From assembly GCA_044326545.1 (NCBI GenBank), contig JBIRBM010000008.1, positions 7,481 through 71,480 of the forward strand: a DNA stretch of 64,000 bases, given 5' to 3'. The notes beneath the pieces were generated by a model. That model had not been told where the DNA came from and did not search any database. It saw only the letters and a program-made list of their open reading frames with translations. Made by a program: the position numbers and the translations under genes. This document shows, piece by piece, positions 61,475 through 64,000 of the stretch; position 1 is the first letter of the stretch, and the number at the start of each line of letters is the position of its first letter. Source of the stretch: JANWJE01 sp044326545. Its GTDB lineage: Bacteria; Chlamydiota; Chlamydiia; Chlamydiales; Parachlamydiaceae.

Positions 61475-61522
61475 AGGAAACCTTAATTCATTTTAGAGCC
61501 TGTTTCAACTCCCTCTTAATCG

Positions 61523-61711
61523 ACTCATTCAAGCCTAAATCGCACTTTTTCCTGTAAGGTTGAGTCACTCAAGTCAAAATATCGTTGAATCAAGCCCTCG
61601 GGGTTGACAGATCGTTTATGACCCCATATTATAAAATACCGGGTCATAAACGATCTGTCAACCCCGAGGGTTTCGACGCAGGGGACATTCGCACTTTGAG
61701 CTTGAATGAGT
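61523..61711. repeat. Palindromic element with perfect 30-bp central arms
   Basis: Terminal inverted repeats ACTCATTCAAGC (61523-61534) and GCTTGAATGAGT (61700-61711). At the centre, positions 61595-61624 and 61641-61670 are exact 30-bp complements around a 16-base AT-rich loop; the core of the arm is TTGACAGATCGTTTATGA. Ends and core are shared with 26979-27105. It encodes nothing. Confidence 0.9.
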
Positions 61712-61736
61712 ATATGTGAAAAGGGTAGATGATTTC

Positions 61737-62561
61737 ATGAAAAAAGGACTAGGATTATTTTTTGTTTTAGGATTATTTTTTGCAGCATGTTCAAGTTCTT
61801 CTTCTTCTTCTTTTAATGTGCCCAGGGGGGAGTATATCTTTCGTCATCATGATGAGTCTCTTATTCAAATTCAATCTCAGGTGATTTTAAAACGGGCTCC
61901 TTATCCTTGGGAGGAAGATCGTAAATGTGATTATCCTAAAATCACAAAAGATTTCTTCCGTTGCCGAGGTAGTAATTTAAATCCTGTTAACTTGATTCAA
62001 AAAGGAAAAGAAATTATTCGTTTTTATGATTGTGGAGGAAGTCAAAAACACAGTTTGCCACTGCGTGATCAAAAAGAATTTGTCTATCCAATTTTAATTG
62101 ATTTGCTCAACTATATCCAGACTAAAATAGGCAAACGCGTGGTTGTGACGTGCGGTCATTGCTGTCCCGAGCATAATGCATACTTAGATCCTTCTGGTTT
62201 AAATCAATCATCAAAGCATATGCTGGGGGCTGAAGTGGATTTTTACGTCCAGGGAATGGAAGAACATCCTGAAAGGATTATCGATGTTGTTTTTCAGTAT
62301 TATCTTGAGTTAGCTAAATATAAAGGGCAAAAAGAATTTTTAGAATTTAAGCGTTATGAAAAAGCAAATACAAGTGTGAAGGTGCCCTCTTGGTACAATA
62401 AAGAAATTTTCATGAAATTATACCGAAAAAATGAAGGACGAGACTTTGATAATCGACATCCCTATCCTTATGTTTCGATTCAAGTCCGTTATGATTGGGA
62501 AACCAAGGAAGCTGTGATCTATTCTTGGGATAAAGCCTTTCACAACTTCCATCGTAGATAG
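61737..62561 (+). CDS. Lipoprotein with peptidase M15-like domain
   Basis: 274 residues from ATG 61737; a GTG at 61716 would lie against the palindromic element. Lipobox LFFAAC with Cys18 followed by a run of Ser, so it should be a lipid-anchored envelope protein. A peptidase M15-like core is suggested by VVVTCGHCCPEHNAY, SKHMLGAEVDFYV (His161, Asp168) and a late YPYVSIQVRYD. M15 enzymes cut D-alanyl or L-Ala/D-Glu bonds of peptidoglycan using zinc held by His-Asp-His. The third ligand is unclear (His at HNFHRR or near HPYPY). A role in the trimmed chlamydial peptidoglycan is plausible, not proved. Many Cys pairs suggest disulfides. Confidence 0.75.
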   Translation: MKKGLGLFFVLGLFFAACSSSSSSSFNVPRGEYIFRHHDESLIQIQSQVILKRAPYPWEEDRKCDYPKITKDFFRCRGSNLNPVNLIQKGKEIIRFYDCGGSQKHSLPLRDQKEFVYPILIDLLNYIQTKIGKRVVVTCGHCCPEHNAYLDPSGLNQSSKHMLGAEVDFYVQGMEEHPERIIDVVFQYYLELAKYKGQKEFLEFKRYEKANTSVKVPSWYNKEIFMKLYRKNEGRDFDNRHPYPYVSIQVRYDWETKEAVIYSWDKAFHNFHRR

Positions 62562-62745
62562 GCAATCAGTTAATTTTTTGATCAGGGATTAAACAATTGG
62601 CGTGGCAAAATTTACGAAGCACACAGTGAAAAAGAGAGTGTGTAGAAGCTTATGTTCAGTAACGTCTTTAGCTTAGAGAGACGACTTCATCAAAAATTGT
62701 TTTTAATGTCTGGTCGCCTGTCACCTCAATAGCCGAAGATTGTTT

Positions 62746-62773
62746 TTGACAAAAACATTTGATTTGGTATAAT
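62746..62773 (+). promoter_or_regulatory. Consensus promoter of tRNA-Leu(CAA)
   Basis: TTGACA (62746-62751), 16-base spacer, TATAAT (62768-62773), 15 bases before the mature tRNA. Both hexamers match the consensus exactly. Confidence 0.85.
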
Positions 62774-62788
62774 CCCGTGTATTCTTAT

Positions 62789-62871
62789 GCCGATGTGGTG
62801 GAATGGTAGACACGGTAGACTCAAAATCTACTTCTAGCAATAGAGTGCTGGTTCGAGTCCGGTCATCGGCA
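62789..62871 (+). tRNA. tRNA-Leu(CAA), second recombinase attachment site
   Basis: 83 nucleotides. Acceptor GCCGATG pairs with CATCGGC, discriminator A, no CCA encoded. Anticodon stem GTAGA/TCTAC with loop CTCAAAA gives CAA. T loop GTTCGAG. Its 3' half (62834-62871) is overlapped tail-to-tail by the second serine recombinase remnant. Confidence 0.95.
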
Positions 62872-63683
62872 ATTCACCGGAGACATTTTCAGAAATGACA
62901 ATGTTTCCGGTTTTTTCATTTTCTAAGTTATTGGTTTTCTGCAAGATAATCGCTAATGCTGGATTCAAACCATCGGTTCGATATTTTCCATCTTGAAAGA
63001 TCAATTTTGCCGGGAAGATCGAACCAAGCAGTTTTCTCTTTGCCTCCAGTCCAGCTTCCTGAAAATACCAAGCCAAATCCTTCAAAAGACTCATTCCATA
63101 CCTTGTGTACTTTTGAAAAGCCGTATCTGTGATTTCTAAATCTGCGACCTGGATATTCAAGTTGTCAATCTGTCCCAAAGTATGCGATTTGAGTCGTTGA
63201 TAAGAATCAGCCTCTAGTTCTCCTGATATAAATCGTTGTTGGTCAATTTTGAGAAGGTTCTGTTTATGCTGACCAATTTCAGTTTTGAGTTTTCTGATGT
63301 GTTGGTCTCGATCTCCCTCTTTAGCTTTGAAAAGCACTTCCATCATGGCCATTTGTAAGTCGATAACTTCTGGTGGAGGCTTTAAAGTATTAAGGAATTG
63401 AAAAAAACTGTTCATGAACAATTGTGGCATTGGCCCGAGACTTGCAGCCTTTTTCGCAATGATAGTAGGGGTATTTACCTCCGTTTCCGGAAGATATGCT
63501 TCCAGTCCAATTTCTTCTACATTGGGGACATTTTAAAAGTCCTCTTAGAGGTAGTTCATCTCGAAGCTTTTCCTTGGAGCAAAGATGAGAATGATCTTCC
63601 ATTCTTTTATTTAGAATTTTTTGCACATTCCAGAATAGATCTGAAGGAACAATGGCTTGATGGATTCCATCAATTATAGCCAA
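62834..63683 (-). pseudogene. Large serine recombinase remnant, truncated and frameshifted
   Basis: Two minus-strand frames (63683-63390 and 63430-62834) form one protein: end of the recombinase domain (GIHQAIVPSDLFWNVQKIL), zinc ribbon (LLKCPQCRRNW ... YYHCEKGC), coiled coil, and a tail. They join if one base is removed from the A7 run at 63401-63407, giving HEQFFQFLNTL. The resolvase domain with the catalytic Ser is absent; the reading frame is cut at about 63698, where a dispersed repeat begins. The tail LPMTGLEPALYC and its stop are antisense of tRNA-Leu(CAA), exactly as for the recombinase at 8167-9663 and tRNA-Asn. Dead as it stands. Confidence 0.88.
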
Positions 63684-63697
63684 AATATTATAAATTA

Positions 63698-63718
63698 CTC
63701 ACCTTACGCAGCCAGGTC
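63698..63718 (+). repeat. Dispersed CTCACCTTACGCA repeat copy
   Basis: CTCACCTTACGCAGCCAGG, related to 16317, 16741, 36207 and 49748. It lies at the break point of the recombinase remnant and 90 bases before the transposase fragment. Confidence 0.6.
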
Positions 63719-63809
63719 TTAAAAAGAGTGAGCTAAAGAGGTAAATTTTTTTCAAAAAATGGAAAAAATATGCCTCAAGACATTCTTGATAACCTGAGTT
63801 TGGAGTTTT

Positions 63810-64000
63810 TTACGCAACCATTAATAACAGGCGATCTTGCTCTGCTATGTTTATCGATGGCTTTTTCGGTTGATGAGTATAAGCTGCAATACCAGCCAAT
63901 AGATTGATCAAAAAATTCCCGGCACTTCTATGACGTGTATGCTCAATTTGAGAAATATTTTTTAATTGATCATTTACAGTTTCAATTATAGCCCGCTTCC
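63810..64000 (-). CDS. IS982-family transposase, C-terminal fragment
   Basis: The last 63 codons of a minus-strand gene that continues past the right edge: KRAIIETVNDQLKNISQIE, then HTRHRSAGNFLINLLAG and AAYTHQPKKPS, a very characteristic end of IS982-type transposases (DDE enzymes of 290-300 residues); the catalytic Glu region is the IET of the first motif. The insertion sequence ends somewhere between 63719 and 63810; its terminal repeat cannot be confirmed. Whether it is intact is not visible. Confidence 0.85.
   Translation of the reverse strand, partial: KRAIIETVNDQLKNISQIEHTRHRSAGNFLINLLAGIAAYTHQPKKPSINIAEQDRLLLMVA

Noticed and set aside
1..64000. CRISPR array or rRNA genes
   Set aside because: No regularly spaced repeats and no rRNA-like stretches seen on either strand.

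Overview
The window comes from a member of the phylum Chlamydiota, most likely an environmental (amoeba- or arthropod-associated) lineage rather than a Chlamydiaceae pathogen. The chromosomal backbone is made of gene blocks in typical chlamydial order: pepF-groES-groEL with a CIRCE operator; aroC-aroB-aroDE as a translationally coupled run; SWIB protein-phosphoesterase-ispD-truA-HAD phosphatase; uppS-cdsA-cmk; tyrS, gnd and lepA. The rest of the content is not shared with the small Chlamydiaceae genomes as I know them: a type I restriction system, a serpin, chitinolytic-type glycosidases, a peptide export cassette, large serine recombinases and many small palindromic repeats. Genus cannot be fixed from sequence reading alone.

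Layout. 1-9.7 kb is a mobile island: type I restriction-modification genes (hsdR start, hsdS, hsdM, an unknown co-transcribed gene) on the minus strand, then a SpoVG-like protein, a CHC2/TOPRIM/RecA-like replication protein, a small unknown protein, and a MerR-like regulator coupled to a large serine recombinase on the plus strand. The recombinase reading frame ends inside a tRNA-Asn gene, which marks one end of the element; the other end is outside the window. 10-28 kb is mostly housekeeping (a secreted-type SDR, TorF-like porin, chaperonins, PepF, HPr, IHF, TyrS, NIF3, RpiA, bifunctional nuclease, shikimate pathway, BPL_N protein). 28-37 kb carries a serpin, EF-P with its modifying enzyme EpmA, a GH3 and a GH20 glycosidase, and BioY.

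38.9-49.7 kb is the most notable block, inserted beside gnd: a TolC-type outer-membrane channel, two HlyD-type adaptors, an ABC transporter with an N-terminal C39 peptidase, a second long ABC transporter, and a protein joining a cyclic-nucleotide-binding-like domain to a CPBP membrane domain. This is an NHLM-type peptide maturation and export system. About 5 kb downstream, at 54589-54876 behind its own promoter-like sequence, lies a 95-residue NHLP-type (nitrile-hydratase-like leader) precursor that ends in a Gly-Gly site followed by only 11 residues. Together they form a candidate chlamydial RiPP secretion system with no modification enzyme in the window.

50-62.6 kb returns to housekeeping (Cmk, CdsA, UppS, LepA, a plastid UGP3-like nucleotidyltransferase, SWIB, IspD, TruA, HAD) and an M15-like lipoprotein. 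The right edge (62.8-64 kb) is again mobile: a tRNA-Leu overlapped by the 3' end of a second, truncated and frameshifted serine recombinase, and the C-terminus of an IS982-type transposase. Small palindromic repeats, including one with perfect 30-bp arms, occupy many intergenic gaps.
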